Source: Desulfobulbaceae bacterium (GTDB lineage: Bacteria; Desulfobacterota; Desulfobulbia; Desulfobulbales; Desulfocapsaceae). From it: a stretch of 64,000 bases of DNA. The stretch lies in contig JAFLKM010000053.1 of assembly GCA_019163335.1 (NCBI GenBank), forward strand, positions 62,001 through 126,000, read 5' to 3'. Below the pieces are notes generated by a model. It saw only the letters and a program-made list of their open reading frames with translations, ran no database searches and had not been told where the DNA came from. This document shows, in pieces, positions 34,294-43,138 of this stretch. Numbering within the stretch: position 1 is the stretch's first letter; every line of letters starts with the position of its first letter. The position numbers and the translations under genes were made by a program.

Positions 34294-36860
34294 TACTGTT
34301 CCCGCTTTTCAGGCCAGAGTAACAATACCGGACTGGCCACGAACGCAGAAGAAAATGTCCCAATAACAACACCCCAAAACAAGACAAAGGCAAAGTCATG
34401 GATGACGGATCCGCCCAGGAAGAGGAGGGACAACAAGGTCATACAGACGGTGAGTCCGGTGGCAATTGTCCTCCCCACAACCTGGTTGATGCTGTCGTTG
34501 ATCTGGGTGACGAGGGTATGGGTTTTTTCCTTGGCCATGTTTTCCCGAATACGATCAAAGATGATAACCGTATCGTTCAGGGAATAACCGCCAAGGGTGA
34601 GCAGGGCCGTAACAATCATCAGGGTCATTTCCATGTCCAGCAACCAGCAGAGCCCGAGAATGATAAAAATATCATGCAGGGTGGCGATGGCTGCCGCCAC
34701 TCCAAAACGAATGTCAAAGCGGAAGGCCAGATAGATAATAACCCCAACCAGAGACAGCAGGATAGCCATGGCCGCCTTGTTGCGCAGGACAGAACTCACG
34801 GAAGAGCCGATTTCGGAGCGGCTTTCCAAGGTGAAATGTTTGTCAGCAAGCTCGGTGGTCAGGATGGACTGGACTTGCTCGCCGAGATGGCCAACAATTG
34901 CTTCGGATTTCTTGATTTTGACTATTAGGCTGTGTTCGTTTTCAACCTCTTGCAGATCCAGACCTTCCAGCTTGTGCTGGTCAAAGGCGTGGCGCACCTC
35001 ATTCATGGTAAATGCTTGGCTTGCCTTGAATTGCAGCAAGGTGCCACCGGAAAAATCCACCCCCATATTGGCCTTTCCCCTGGCCATCTGAACGGAGGCG
35101 ATCATGCCGATGCCGACCAGGATGGCGGAAATGGTATAGGTGATGTGTCGCAACTTCATGTAGTCCAGGTTGGGTTTTTTAATCAGTTGGAGGAAGTGGA
35201 GTTCTTTCAGCTTGTTGTGTGAAAGGAGGATATCAAAGACGAAACGGGAGCAGAAGAGGGTGGTGAACAGGTTAAAGACAATGCCCAGGGTCAGGGTGAT
35301 GGCAAAGCCCTTGATTGGGCCGGTACCAAAAAGAAAGAGGGCCAAGGAAGTAATCAGCGTGGTCATGTGTGAATCCACAACGGTAGAGAGCGCCTCACTA
35401 AAGCCTGAGCTGACGCTTGACCTGATTGATTTCCCCCGTTCATATTCCTCGCGCATCCGTTCAAAGATCAGGATGTTGGAGTCCACAGCCATACCAATAG
35501 AGAGAATGATACCGGCAATGCCTGGCAGGGTAAGGGTGGCGTTGAGAATGGCAAGTCCGGCAAAGAGAAAGAGAATATTGAGAACCATGGCACCATTGGC
35601 AATGATCCCGGCCCGCCGGTAGTAAGTCATCATAAAGACGATAACCATGAGCGAGCCGACCACGCCGGCGGTCAGTCCTTTGTTGATGGAATCCTGGCCC
35701 AGGCTGGCGCCAACCGTCAGATTCTGGATAATATCAACGGGTGCCGGCAGGGCACCAACGCGCAGGATAATGGCAAGATCCGCTGCCTCTTCATGGCTGA
35801 AACTGCCGGAAATCTGGGCGGAGCCACCCATGATTTTTTCACGGATGGAGGGCGCCGAGCGGACAACATTGTCGAGAACAATGGCCAGTTGCCGATTGAC
35901 GTTTTTCTCGGTGACAGTGGCAAAGACCTTGCCGCCGCGCGCCGTCAGGTCGATGCTGACGTAGGGTTCATTGAACTGGCCACCGATGCGCACTTGGGCA
36001 TTTTTGACCATGTCGCCGGTCATCAGGGTCTGGTTTTCAAGAAGCAGGGGACGGATGATCTCCTGGCCGGTTTGTTTGTTCTTATCCTTTTCAAAATAGA
36101 TTTCGGTATCCGGAGGCAGGCGATTCTGCAGGGCGCGGGTGAGCTTTTTGCGGTCTTCGCCCTGGGCCCATTGGCCATTACTCTTGGCCTCCTCAATCAT
36201 TTCCGCAAGCTTGATGCCGGCAGTGTCCGCCACCAGTTTAAATTCAAGCTGGGCGGTGTCACCAAGAAGCTTCATCGCCCGTTTCGGGTCCTTGACCCCG
36301 GGAAGCTGCACCACGATCTCGTCTGCGCCTTGACGGATGATGACCGGCTCGGCCACACCAAACTGGTCAATCCTGTTGCGGAGAATCTCCAGAGACTGGT
36401 CAACGGCATGGGTCCGGATAAAGTTGATCTCCGAGTCTTTCAGGCTGAGGGTAATACGGGGAAAGGAACCTTCTTTGGCCTCCACCTGCACATCAATATT
36501 TGGGAAATTGTCCTTGATCAGGGTTTTGACTGTTTCCACGGCACCGGTATTGGGCAGGGTAAAGAGAATGGTGCCGGGCTTGCTGCTGCCACGTACCGCT
36601 GTGATGGTTTTCTCCTTGAGGCCATCTTTCAGGTCAGTCGCTGCCAGTTCCAGGGAATTTTCTTCTGCTTTTTTCAGGTCAACCTTGAGCACCAGATGCA
36701 TCCCGCCTTGGAGATCAAGGCCGAGACGCAATCCCTCCGGAGCCATGTATTTTTTCCACCAATCCGGCGTTGCTGAATAAAAAGATGGCACGATGGTAAC
36801 GACGGAAAGGACGACGAGAAACAGGAGCATGCCGATCTTGAGTTTGAGAGATGTGTTCAT
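34293..36860 (-). CDS. secDF: Fused protein-export membrane protein SecDF
   Basis: SecDF pulls translocating proteins through SecYEG on the periplasmic side using the proton-motive force. This 855-residue version fuses SecD (1 to about 560; LGLDLQGGMHLVLKVD, P1 head, then six helices with GMAVDSNILIFERMREE) and SecF (about 570-855; GVDFSGGTLLQF, LTLGGYSLNDTVIIFDRIREN). Twelve membrane helices are expected. The FERxREE and FDRIREN motifs and the conserved Asp of the proton path are present. Many bacteria have separate genes. yajC, usually adjacent, is not seen. A tiny frame (36961-36860) ends on the ATG of secDF. Confidence 0.95.
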   Translation of the reverse strand: MNTSLKLKIGMLLFLVVLSVVTIVPSFYSATPDWWKKYMAPEGLRLGLDLQGGMHLVLKVDLKKAEENSLELAATDLKDGLKEKTITAVRGSSKPGTILFTLPNTGAVETVKTLIKDNFPNIDVQVEAKEGSFPRITLSLKDSEINFIRTHAVDQSLEILRNRIDQFGVAEPVIIRQGADEIVVQLPGVKDPKRAMKLLGDTAQLEFKLVADTAGIKLAEMIEEAKSNGQWAQGEDRKKLTRALQNRLPPDTEIYFEKDKNKQTGQEIIRPLLLENQTLMTGDMVKNAQVRIGGQFNEPYVSIDLTARGGKVFATVTEKNVNRQLAIVLDNVVRSAPSIREKIMGGSAQISGSFSHEEAADLAIILRVGALPAPVDIIQNLTVGASLGQDSINKGLTAGVVGSLMVIVFMMTYYRRAGIIANGAMVLNILFLFAGLAILNATLTLPGIAGIILSIGMAVDSNILIFERMREEYERGKSIRSSVSSGFSEALSTVVDSHMTTLITSLALFLFGTGPIKGFAITLTLGIVFNLFTTLFCSRFVFDILLSHNKLKELHFLQLIKKPNLDYMKLRHITYTISAILVGIGMIASVQMARGKANMGVDFSGGTLLQFKASQAFTMNEVRHAFDQHKLEGLDLQEVENEHSLIVKIKKSEAIVGHLGEQVQSILTTELADKHFTLESRSEIGSSVSSVLRNKAAMAILLSLVGVIIYLAFRFDIRFGVAAAIATLHDIFIILGLCWLLDMEMTLMIVTALLTLGGYSLNDTVIIFDRIRENMAKEKTHTLVTQINDSINQVVGRTIATGLTVCMTLLSLLFLGGSVIHDFAFVLFWGVVIGTFSSAFVASPVLLLWPEKREQ

Positions 36861-36998
36861 TACTGTCCCGTAAGTTTCTTATGGAGAAATGATAGAGAGA
36901 GAAGGATAAGCGTTATCGCTGTAAGGAGTATAGAAGTGGGCCGGATTATACAGCACTGCATGAATCTTGCAAGTGTTGCTAGATCGTTCGCTGGTGTT

Positions 36999-37754
36999 TT
37001 ATGCCCTTCTGTTGATGCTTGCAGCCAGACAGGCAGCACCAAAACCATTGTCGATGTTGACCACGCCCAGTCCTGGTACGCAACTGTTGAGCATGCCCAA
37101 TAGAGCGGCCAGCCCGCCTAGACTGGTTCCGTATCCCACCGATGTGGGAACCGCGATGACAGGACAGGCGGTCAGTCCCCCGACCACACTGGGAAGGGCT
37201 CCCTCCATCCCGGCCACAACAATGATAACGGTGGCGGTGTGGAGCAGATGCTGGTGTCCCAGAAGACGATGCAGGCCTGCGATACCAACGTCGTAGAGGG
37301 TTTGTACCGGATGGCCCAGGGTCTCGGCTGTCACCCTGGCCTCTTCTGCCACCCCGATATCTGAGGTGCCGGCGCAGATGATCAGAATAAAGCCCCTGGA
37401 TTTCTGTGGATCGGGTGGTATCTCATGGGCAGTCAACATCCTTGCCTGTGGATGATGATGAATCGCCGGAAGGGCTTCCAGCACCACAGAGGCCTTGTCG
37501 GCATCGACCCGGGTTGCCATGAGCAGGCTTGACTGTCTCAGGATGGTGGCGGCAATGATGATGATCTGCTCCGGGGATTTGGATGCGCCGTAAATTACCT
37601 CTGGAATCCCGGTGCGCAGGCAGCGATGGTGATCCAGGCAGGCATCCTTAACAGTTTCCGACGGCAGGTGCCTGAGTTGCCTGACCGCGTCCTCCACACT
37701 GCATTGCCCTGCCTGGATCTGGTGAAGCAGTTGGGTCAGCTGATCTTGATTCAT
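36999..37754 (-). CDS. larB: LarB, nickel-pincer cofactor biosynthesis carboxylase
   Basis: LarB carboxylates and hydrolyses nicotinic acid adenine dinucleotide to start synthesis of the nickel-pincer nucleotide used by lactate racemase-type enzymes. The 251-residue protein has the PurE-like core: CAGTSDIGVAEEARVTAETLG, DVGIAGLHRLL, VVAGMEGALPSVVGGL and ITVPTSVGYG-like VPTSVGYGTSLGG. The ATG was chosen because AAGAGA precedes it; six codons further upstream another ATG lacks a ribosome site. larC and larE are not in the window, so the pathway is only partly supported here. Confidence 0.92.
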   Translation of the reverse strand: MNQDQLTQLLHQIQAGQCSVEDAVRQLRHLPSETVKDACLDHHRCLRTGIPEVIYGASKSPEQIIIIAATILRQSSLLMATRVDADKASVVLEALPAIHHHPQARMLTAHEIPPDPQKSRGFILIICAGTSDIGVAEEARVTAETLGHPVQTLYDVGIAGLHRLLGHQHLLHTATVIIVVAGMEGALPSVVGGLTACPVIAVPTSVGYGTSLGGLAALLGMLNSCVPGLGVVNIDNGFGAACLAASINRRA

Positions 37755-37934
37755 GGATGGGTATCTCTTCATTAACTGAGAGGTTGAAGGGAAAAAGAGA
37801 CACTGTCTTGGGTGAATGGCTCCAATTTTACAAAAGATTGTTTATCATGATACAAAAATAAGGTAAAGGAATTGTCGTGATTAGCAAGAAGAGGAAGTTT
37901 TTTTATATACCTGTTTGCGTGAAAGGAGGAAGAA

Positions 37935-38957
37935 ATGAGTGACGAGAATCTGCCCGCTTATATTCAGTATCTGCAGCGGGGGAGCATTTATCCCCATCCG
38001 GTGGACAATGTGCAGCTTCTTCAGACCCATATTTCCTTTGTTCTTCTGGCTGGGGACTTTGTCTATAAATGGAAAAAGCCGGTCAATTTCGGTTTTCTTG
38101 ATTTTTCAACCCTGGAGAAGAGGAAATATTACTGTGAACAGGAGCTTATGCTTAATCGCCGGCTCTGTCCTGATCTGTATCTGGATGTGATAACGGTCAA
38201 CCATGGGGGCGATCAGTATGTCCTGGGTGGTACTGGCGAAGTGGTGGAATACGGGATAAAGATGGTTCGGATGCCGGAAGATCGGATGATGGGCCGGGTG
38301 ATCGCTGCCGGTCAGCTGAATTATGGCCATCTTGACTCGATTATTGAGGTGCTGGTTCCTTTTTATCAGAAGGCGGAAGGGACAAAGAACATTGTTGAAT
38401 TTGGACGAGCGGCGTCGGTTGCCGTGAATGTCCTGGAGAATTTTGAGCAAACCCAACCCTTTGTTGGTCAAGGCGCAATCAGTGGCGACCAGTTATGCCG
38501 GATTGAAGAGTATGCCCGCACCTTTTTACAGCAGGATCAGCTCTTTGAAGGGCGTCGGGAGGCGGGAAAGATTCGTGATTGCCATGGAGATCTTTATTCT
38601 GCCAATATCTGCCTGGCCGACCCGGTGCATATCTTTGACTGTATAGAGTTTAATGAGCGTTTTCGTTATTCAGACGTGGCCGCAGACGTGGCATTTTTGG
38701 CCATGGACCTCGATTTCCATGGGTTGGAGGAGTACTCGACATATTTTATTGAGCGCTTTGTCGCGACCTCTGCCGATCCCGGGCTTTTGCAGATGCTTGA
38801 CTTTTACAAATGTTATCGGGCCATGGTGCGCGGTAAGATCAATCTTTTCACAGCTGCTGATCCAGCAGTGGACGCTTCAATTGCCTTGAGCTGTAAGGAG
38901 CATGCGGCCCGATATTTTAATCTGGCCGGGAAATATGCCGCTGGAGCTGTGCAATAA
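37935..38957 (+). CDS. APH-like phosphotransferase family protein
   Basis: The 340-residue protein has an aminoglycoside-phosphotransferase (kinase-like) fold: VYKWKKPVNFGFLDFSTLEK near the N-terminus (ATP-binding Lys), and the catalytic loop RDCHGDLYSANICL with the metal-binding IFDCIEFNERFRYSDV. In many bacteria this domain is fused to a P-loop kinase in one polypeptide; here the second half is the next gene. GGAGGAAGAA precedes the ATG. The physiological substrate is unknown and true aminoglycoside resistance is unlikely. Confidence 0.85.
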   Translation: MSDENLPAYIQYLQRGSIYPHPVDNVQLLQTHISFVLLAGDFVYKWKKPVNFGFLDFSTLEKRKYYCEQELMLNRRLCPDLYLDVITVNHGGDQYVLGGTGEVVEYGIKMVRMPEDRMMGRVIAAGQLNYGHLDSIIEVLVPFYQKAEGTKNIVEFGRAASVAVNVLENFEQTQPFVGQGAISGDQLCRIEEYARTFLQQDQLFEGRREAGKIRDCHGDLYSANICLADPVHIFDCIEFNERFRYSDVAADVAFLAMDLDFHGLEEYSTYFIERFVATSADPGLLQMLDFYKCYRAMVRGKINLFTAADPAVDASIALSCKEHAARYFNLAGKYAAGAVQ

Positions 38958-39558
38958 GGTGACGGGTGAGGGAAGGGTGCTGGTTTTTTTCGGGATGATT
39001 GCCACTGGAAAGAGTTATCTGGCGGCAGCCTGGGCCAAACGTCATGCCTGTTCCTATTATAATTCCGACCGGGTTCGCAAGGAGTTGGCCGGCCTTGCTC
39101 TGAACAGCAGGCAGGCGGCGGCCGTTGATCAGGGAATTTACAGCCGGGATTTTTCCCGCAGAACCTATGATCAGTTACTGCTGCTGGCGGAGAGGGATCT
39201 GGAGAAAAAAGCCTGGAGTTGTGTGGTCCTTGATGGCTCCTATCAAGCCCGAGATGAGCGCGAGCGAGTGCTGAAGCAGCTGAGTGGAAAGGTCAGGGTT
39301 GTTTTTGTCCATTGCGTCTGTCCAGAGGACGTTATGCGGACGCGGATGGAGCAGAGGCAGCTTGATCCGCAGTCGGTGTCGGATGGACGTTGGGAGATTT
39401 ATCTGGAGCAGAAAAGACGATTCGAGGCGCCGATGGAGCTTGGGAGGGAACAGTTGATCACCCTCCATACCGATCAGCCTTTGGAGATGCTCCTGGTTGA
39501 TCTTGATGTAAGAATGGTCAAGGCAGCAAAGGGACCTTTGCCGGCGGCACATTCCTGA
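38935..39558 (+). CDS. P-loop kinase (zeta-toxin-like AAA family)
   Basis: A 207-residue P-loop protein: Walker A VFFGMIATGKSYLA near the N-terminus, YYNSDRVRKELAG (substrate-binding Asp), a Walker B-like CVVLDGSYQ, and an arginine-rich lid (RTRMEQRQLD). It matches the C-terminal kinase half of the fused APH/ATP-binding proteins. Its ATG overlaps the end of the APH-like gene by 23 bases; a GTG just after that stop is an alternative. The overlap points to coupled translation and one functional unit. Confidence 0.82.
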   Translation: MPLELCNKVTGEGRVLVFFGMIATGKSYLAAAWAKRHACSYYNSDRVRKELAGLALNSRQAAAVDQGIYSRDFSRRTYDQLLLLAERDLEKKAWSCVVLDGSYQARDERERVLKQLSGKVRVVFVHCVCPEDVMRTRMEQRQLDPQSVSDGRWEIYLEQKRRFEAPMELGREQLITLHTDQPLEMLLVDLDVRMVKAAKGPLPAAHS

Positions 39559-39723
39559 AGCCTTTTTCAAGCATGCTGGAAAGGGATAGCGAAGCTTGGC
39601 GACGACGAAGGAAACCGTGCAGGATGGATGGCGAAAATCCTTCTGGCAAACGAATGAACAGGTAACTGGCTATTATAACAGAAGATTTGCAAATGGAAAA
39701 CCAGACTAAAGAGAGGTCTTATC

Positions 39724-40167
39724 GTGTATAATCGTATTTATATCTTGCGATTTTCCAAGTGTACAAGCAATGAACCGATTATTTATCAGTTGGTCAAGCT
39801 GTATGATGTTGAGTTTAATATTTTGAAGGCGGACATCCTTCCCCAACGGGACGGGCTGATGATCCTAGGCTTGAAAGGGACTAAGGCCAATGTCGGGAAA
39901 GGGCTTTCCTATCTGGAAGAGCAGGGAGTTAAGGTTGAGCGTCTTGCTGCCAGCATTCGCCGGGATGATGAGAAATGTTTTCAGTGTGGGGTTTGTACCG
40001 GGGTTTGCCCGGTGGGCGCGTTGTCCTTGCGTCGGCCCGATATGGCGGTATTGTTTGATCCGGATAAATGCACAGGCTGCAGTTTGTGTGTGCCGATCTG
40101 TCCGGTCCGGGCCATGGAGATCTCGTTAGGGCAGGAAGATGCACTGGCAGAAGAAATAATCTCCTGA
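39724..40167 (+). CDS. NIL-domain ferredoxin
   Basis: The 147-residue protein has an N-terminal NIL domain (1-75; RFSKCTSNEPIIYQLVKLYD) and two [4Fe-4S] sites, CFQCGVCTGVCPVGAL and CTGCSLCVPICPVRAM. Proteins of this design act with COG1900 (DUF39) in methanogens and sulfate reducers to form homocysteine from aspartate semialdehyde and sulfide. The COG1900 partner is not in the window. The start is GTG after GAGAGG. A similar fold could serve another electron-transfer role, but the family match is good. Confidence 0.85.
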   Translation: MYNRIYILRFSKCTSNEPIIYQLVKLYDVEFNILKADILPQRDGLMILGLKGTKANVGKGLSYLEEQGVKVERLAASIRRDDEKCFQCGVCTGVCPVGALSLRRPDMAVLFDPDKCTGCSLCVPICPVRAMEISLGQEDALAEEIIS

Positions 40168-40178
40168 TTTGCTTCCTA

Positions 40179-40304
40179 ATTCCACTTCTAAATCAAGCGT
40201 TCACTTCGTCAAATGCACAGCGTCGCTCCTCGCCCTACTTTCCTGGACAGCCTCGTCGCGACTCGTTTTTCTCCTCGCCGTACATCTTGATTTAGGAATG
40301 GAAT
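40179..40304. repeat. 126-bp element with 19-bp terminal inverted repeats
   Basis: The ends ATTCCACTTCTAAATCAAG and CTTGATTTAGGAATGGAAT are complementary at 17 of 19 positions. The interior is GC-richer, with TCGTCGCGACTCG, and has no reading frame of interest. It could be a MITE-like element or a structured RNA. It lies in the spacer between the NIL-ferredoxin and bamD. Confidence 0.6.
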
Positions 40305-40341
40305 AAGAAGGGGCTTTGTCGGCGGGGGAGGCAGACTTTTT

Positions 40342-40370
40342 CCGGTTGCTCTGCCGAGCAGAGCAACCGG
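40342..40370. terminator. Strong hairpin between convergent genes
   Basis: A perfect 13-bp stem CCGGTTGCTCTGC / GCAGAGCAACCGG with a three-base loop. No T-run follows on the plus strand and only a weak one on the minus. Its place between the convergent NIL-ferredoxin and bamD genes suggests a transcription end point, but this is not proved. Confidence 0.5.
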
Positions 40371-40423
40371 AGTGCAGAAACGACCCTGATAGCGAGTATT
40401 CTGGTTCTTTTAAGCAGATGTTT

Positions 40424-41224
40424 TTATTTAGCTGGTGCTTGTTTGGCTGGTTTATCAGAGGAAAAGAGATGCCAATCCGGAAGTTTCACAAGGCCGGAGA
40501 ACCAGGAGGAGAGGTTGAATCCCAAATTCTCCCCAGCTTCAAGTTTTGCCAGTAATGTTTTGGCCTGGGGAGTAATAGAGGCGTCAGGATAGGTGTTAAT
40601 CAGGTATTTCAGTCTGGTCTTGGCGTCCAGGATTTTGTCTGTTCTGAGGTAGAATTCCACGACCAGATATTCATGGTTGACCAGAAACTCATTGGCTGCT
40701 TTGATCCTGGCCTTGGCTTCGTCGGTGTAGGGTGAATTGGGATAAGCCTTGAGTAGTTTGGTGAAATCGCGAATGGATTTTGTGGCCCCGGAGGTATCCC
40801 TGTCCACGGTGTCAATCTGCTGGTAACTGCACATGCCGATTTGATACATGACATAAGGCATCGCTTCGTTGGTCGGATGTTGCTCCTCAAATCGTTGATA
40901 CAGGACCAGGGCCTCCGGGTAGTTACCCATAAAATAATTACAGTCGGCGCCTTTGAGTTCGGCCATCATTGCCTGAGGGCTGAAAGGATATTTTTCCAGA
41001 AGCTCAGCAAATTGTTTGGCAGCTTCATGGTAATCCCCAACATTGTATGCCTCCGTGCCTTTTGCTGCCAGGCTTTCAACGGGAACCTGCATTTCTTCGT
41101 CGTCCCCGCCGAACCATGATTTCATGGTTGAACATCCCCCTAAAGAGAACGTAATCAGGGTGGCCAAAAGCAGGGTGCTGAACAAGGAACGAGACACTGA
41201 GGTGGTGGATTGGATGAGTGGCAT
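40424..41224 (-). CDS. bamD: Outer membrane assembly lipoprotein BamD
   Basis: BamD is the essential TPR lipoprotein of the BAM complex that inserts outer-membrane barrels. The 266-residue protein has a lipobox LGGC (Cys31), then five TPR repeats (about 50-235) with the family segments AYNVGDYHEAAKQFAELLEK, YPFSPQA, and YPNSPYTDEAKARI. The length is normal. It lies 6 bases downstream of trxB on the same strand. Confidence 0.92.
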   Translation of the reverse strand: MPLIQSTTSVSRSLFSTLLLATLITFSLGGCSTMKSWFGGDDEEMQVPVESLAAKGTEAYNVGDYHEAAKQFAELLEKYPFSPQAMMAELKGADCNYFMGNYPEALVLYQRFEEQHPTNEAMPYVMYQIGMCSYQQIDTVDRDTSGATKSIRDFTKLLKAYPNSPYTDEAKARIKAANEFLVNHEYLVVEFYLRTDKILDAKTRLKYLINTYPDASITPQAKTLLAKLEAGENLGFNLSSWFSGLVKLPDWHLFSSDKPAKQAPAK

Positions 41225-41230
41225 GATAGT

Positions 41231-42163
41231 TTATGAGTTTAAGTTATTCAGGTAGTGTTCTGCGGTAAGCACGGCAGTAGCCCCTTCGCCGGCAGCGTTG
41301 ACGATCTGTCGTACTCGTTTATTGCGGATATCACCAGCCGCGAAAACACCTGGAACAGCGGTGCAGGTCTCGTTATCGGTGGGGATAAAGCCGCCATCTT
41401 CTGCCTTAAGGAGTTGCAATGGCAGTATCTCATTGTTTGGGAGCACGCCGATAAGAATAAAAATTCCGTCGACGGCCAGCGTGCTTTCCTGTCCCGCAGT
41501 ATCTCTGAGGCGAAGCCGTTCGACTCCTTTTTCTCCTTCAATAGCAGTAACCTGACTATTCCAGATGAAATCAATTCTGTCATTGGCAAAAGCCCTCTCC
41601 TGAACAATTTTGGTGGCCCGTAGGGCATCACGGCGATGGATCAGGGTCACGCGACTGGCAAACTTGGTGAGATGAGCGGCCTCCTGAACAGCGCTATTCC
41701 CTCCGCCAACAACAGCTACATGCATGTCACGATAAAACGGGGCGTCACAGGTGGCGCAATAGGAAACACCTTTTCCCGTGAATTCGATCTCCCCGGGAAC
41801 GCCAAGTCTTCGGGCACGGGCTCCGGTGCAAAGAATCAGGGTATTACAGCTGAACTCACTCCCGTCTTCCAGGGTAAGGGTTTTGGGGGTCTGTAGAAGA
41901 TTGATACTGATTACATTCGCTGTGAGGGTATTCAGTCCGAAGCGCCGGGCCTGGGCCTCCATTTTTTCGGCCAGTTCAAAGCCGGAAAGACCGTCAGGAA
42001 ATCCTGGATAATTGTCAATCCAGTCGGTGAGCAGAATCTGTCCGCCGGCAGCTCCTTTTTCAATCAGGAGATGATCAATTCTGGCTCTTGCCGCATAAAG
42101 GCCCGCACTAAGTCCGGCGGGCCCAGCGCCCAGGATGATGAGATCGTGATGCGTGGTCTTCAT
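41231..42163 (-). CDS. trxB: Thioredoxin reductase
   Basis: A flavoprotein that passes electrons from NADPH to thioredoxin. The 310-residue protein has the FAD motif GAGPAGLSAGLYAARA, the redox pair CATC in SYCATCDAPFY, the NADPH motif VVGGGNSAVQEA and the C-terminal FAD motif GVFAAGDI. All are intact and the length is typical. trxA lies about 270 bases upstream on the same strand, forming the complete pair. Confidence 0.95.
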   Translation of the reverse strand: MKTTHHDLIILGAGPAGLSAGLYAARARIDHLLIEKGAAGGQILLTDWIDNYPGFPDGLSGFELAEKMEAQARRFGLNTLTANVISINLLQTPKTLTLEDGSEFSCNTLILCTGARARRLGVPGEIEFTGKGVSYCATCDAPFYRDMHVAVVGGGNSAVQEAAHLTKFASRVTLIHRRDALRATKIVQERAFANDRIDFIWNSQVTAIEGEKGVERLRLRDTAGQESTLAVDGIFILIGVLPNNEILPLQLLKAEDGGFIPTDNETCTAVPGVFAAGDIRNKRVRQIVNAAGEGATAVLTAEHYLNNLNS

Positions 42164-42270
42164 TAATTTATATTAATCATCATCTCTTGAAATGATTCAC
42201 GTCATTCCTGGTATCATCCACTGGAAAAACTCTGACCTACTCCGAACAGCATAAAGGCAAGAGCATATTC

Positions 42271-42312
42271 CCTGGTTTTCAGGATGGATAGAGACAGATC
42301 CTGAAAACCAGG
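42271..42312 (-). promoter_or_regulatory. Long hairpin between trxA and trxB
   Basis: A perfect 15-bp stem (CCTGGTTTTCAGGAT / ATCCTGAAAACCAGG) with a 12-base loop. No T-run follows. It may separate trxA from trxB expression or stabilise the trxA message. Confidence 0.5.
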
Positions 42313-42435
42313 AAATGTCTTTAAAAACACACCCTGCTTAGCCGAAAGGCGCCATCAAAGCATGACTGGCTTCTCGATTAAGCGAATGCGGGGGCAGGCG
42401 CCTCTGCTGCAAGAGAAAGTACGATGGACAGCTGC

Positions 42436-42762
42436 TTACAGGGCCTTGTTAATGAGGTCAACAAGTTGTTTCTTTCCCACGGCGCCGGTAATCTGGTCAA
42501 CGATTTCCCCGTTCTTGAAAAGAATCAGGGTGGGAATGGCGCGAATGCCAAATTGCCCTGGGGTTACCGGGTTGTCGTCAACATTCATCTTCAGGATGGT
42601 GACTTTTCCCTGATATTCTTCCGCCAGGTCTTCGACGACTGGACCGATTGCTTTGCAGGGGCCGCACCAAGGTGCCCAAAAATCAACCAGGCATGGGATG
42701 CTTGACGAAATAGTTGCCTTGAAAGCATCATCACTTATTGACTGAACTTTATCGCTTGCCAT
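42436..42762 (-). CDS. trxA: Thioredoxin
   Basis: A small dithiol protein that reduces disulfides. The 108-residue protein has the canonical WCGPC active site in FWAPWCGPCKAIGP, the cis-proline segment IRAIPTLILFKNG, and normal length. It works with the neighbouring thioredoxin reductase. It probably starts a separate transcript; its 5' side faces the divergent hemL gene. Confidence 0.96.
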   Translation of the reverse strand: MASDKVQSISDDAFKATISSSIPCLVDFWAPWCGPCKAIGPVVEDLAEEYQGKVTILKMNVDDNPVTPGQFGIRAIPTLILFKNGEIVDQITGAVGKKQLVDLINKAL

Positions 42763-43138
42763 TGCTTGTCTCCATTGATTTGATTTTTCTGATATGAGAA
42801 ATAAAAAAATATTTTAGGGAAAATGGTTCTAAGGAAACCGTTTCGTACTTTACCTTCTGGGATTTTGCCTGACAAGTAAAAATTTGTGCCGCCTGTGAAT
42901 GGAACATTTCTCTCATGGGAATCATTGGATGGATAGGGGCAAAATGGATTATCGCTTGGAAGTTGTTTGACAGTTTTTCCTTGAGCGTGCTATGGTTAAG
43001 GGCTTTTCTTGGAAATTAATCGTTGCTGGGGAGTGAAGTTTTTTGGTGAGATATTACTGAGCTGGCTGCCTGTCTTGAAATGGGGATTTTGAAATTCCAT
43101 GTGGGCCGGTTAAAGGAAATAGTCAAAGGAGTTGGAAA
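42763..43138. other. Divergent spacer between trxA and hemL
   Basis: About 375 bases without a gene. It contains the hemL promoter listed separately and an A/T-rich stretch near 42800, probably the trxA promoter. Confidence 0.5.
42967..42996 (+). promoter_or_regulatory. Probable promoter of hemL
   Basis: Perfect TTGACA and TATGGT separated by 18 bases, about 140 bases before the hemL start codon. Confidence 0.6.

Noticed and set aside
35793-36776. 327-codon plus-strand frame over secDF
   Set aside because: An antisense shadow; SecD motifs lie on the minus strand.
37935-38957. Aminoglycoside resistance gene
   Set aside because: The kinase fold is shared with many housekeeping phosphotransferases, and the pairing with a P-loop kinase marks a different family.
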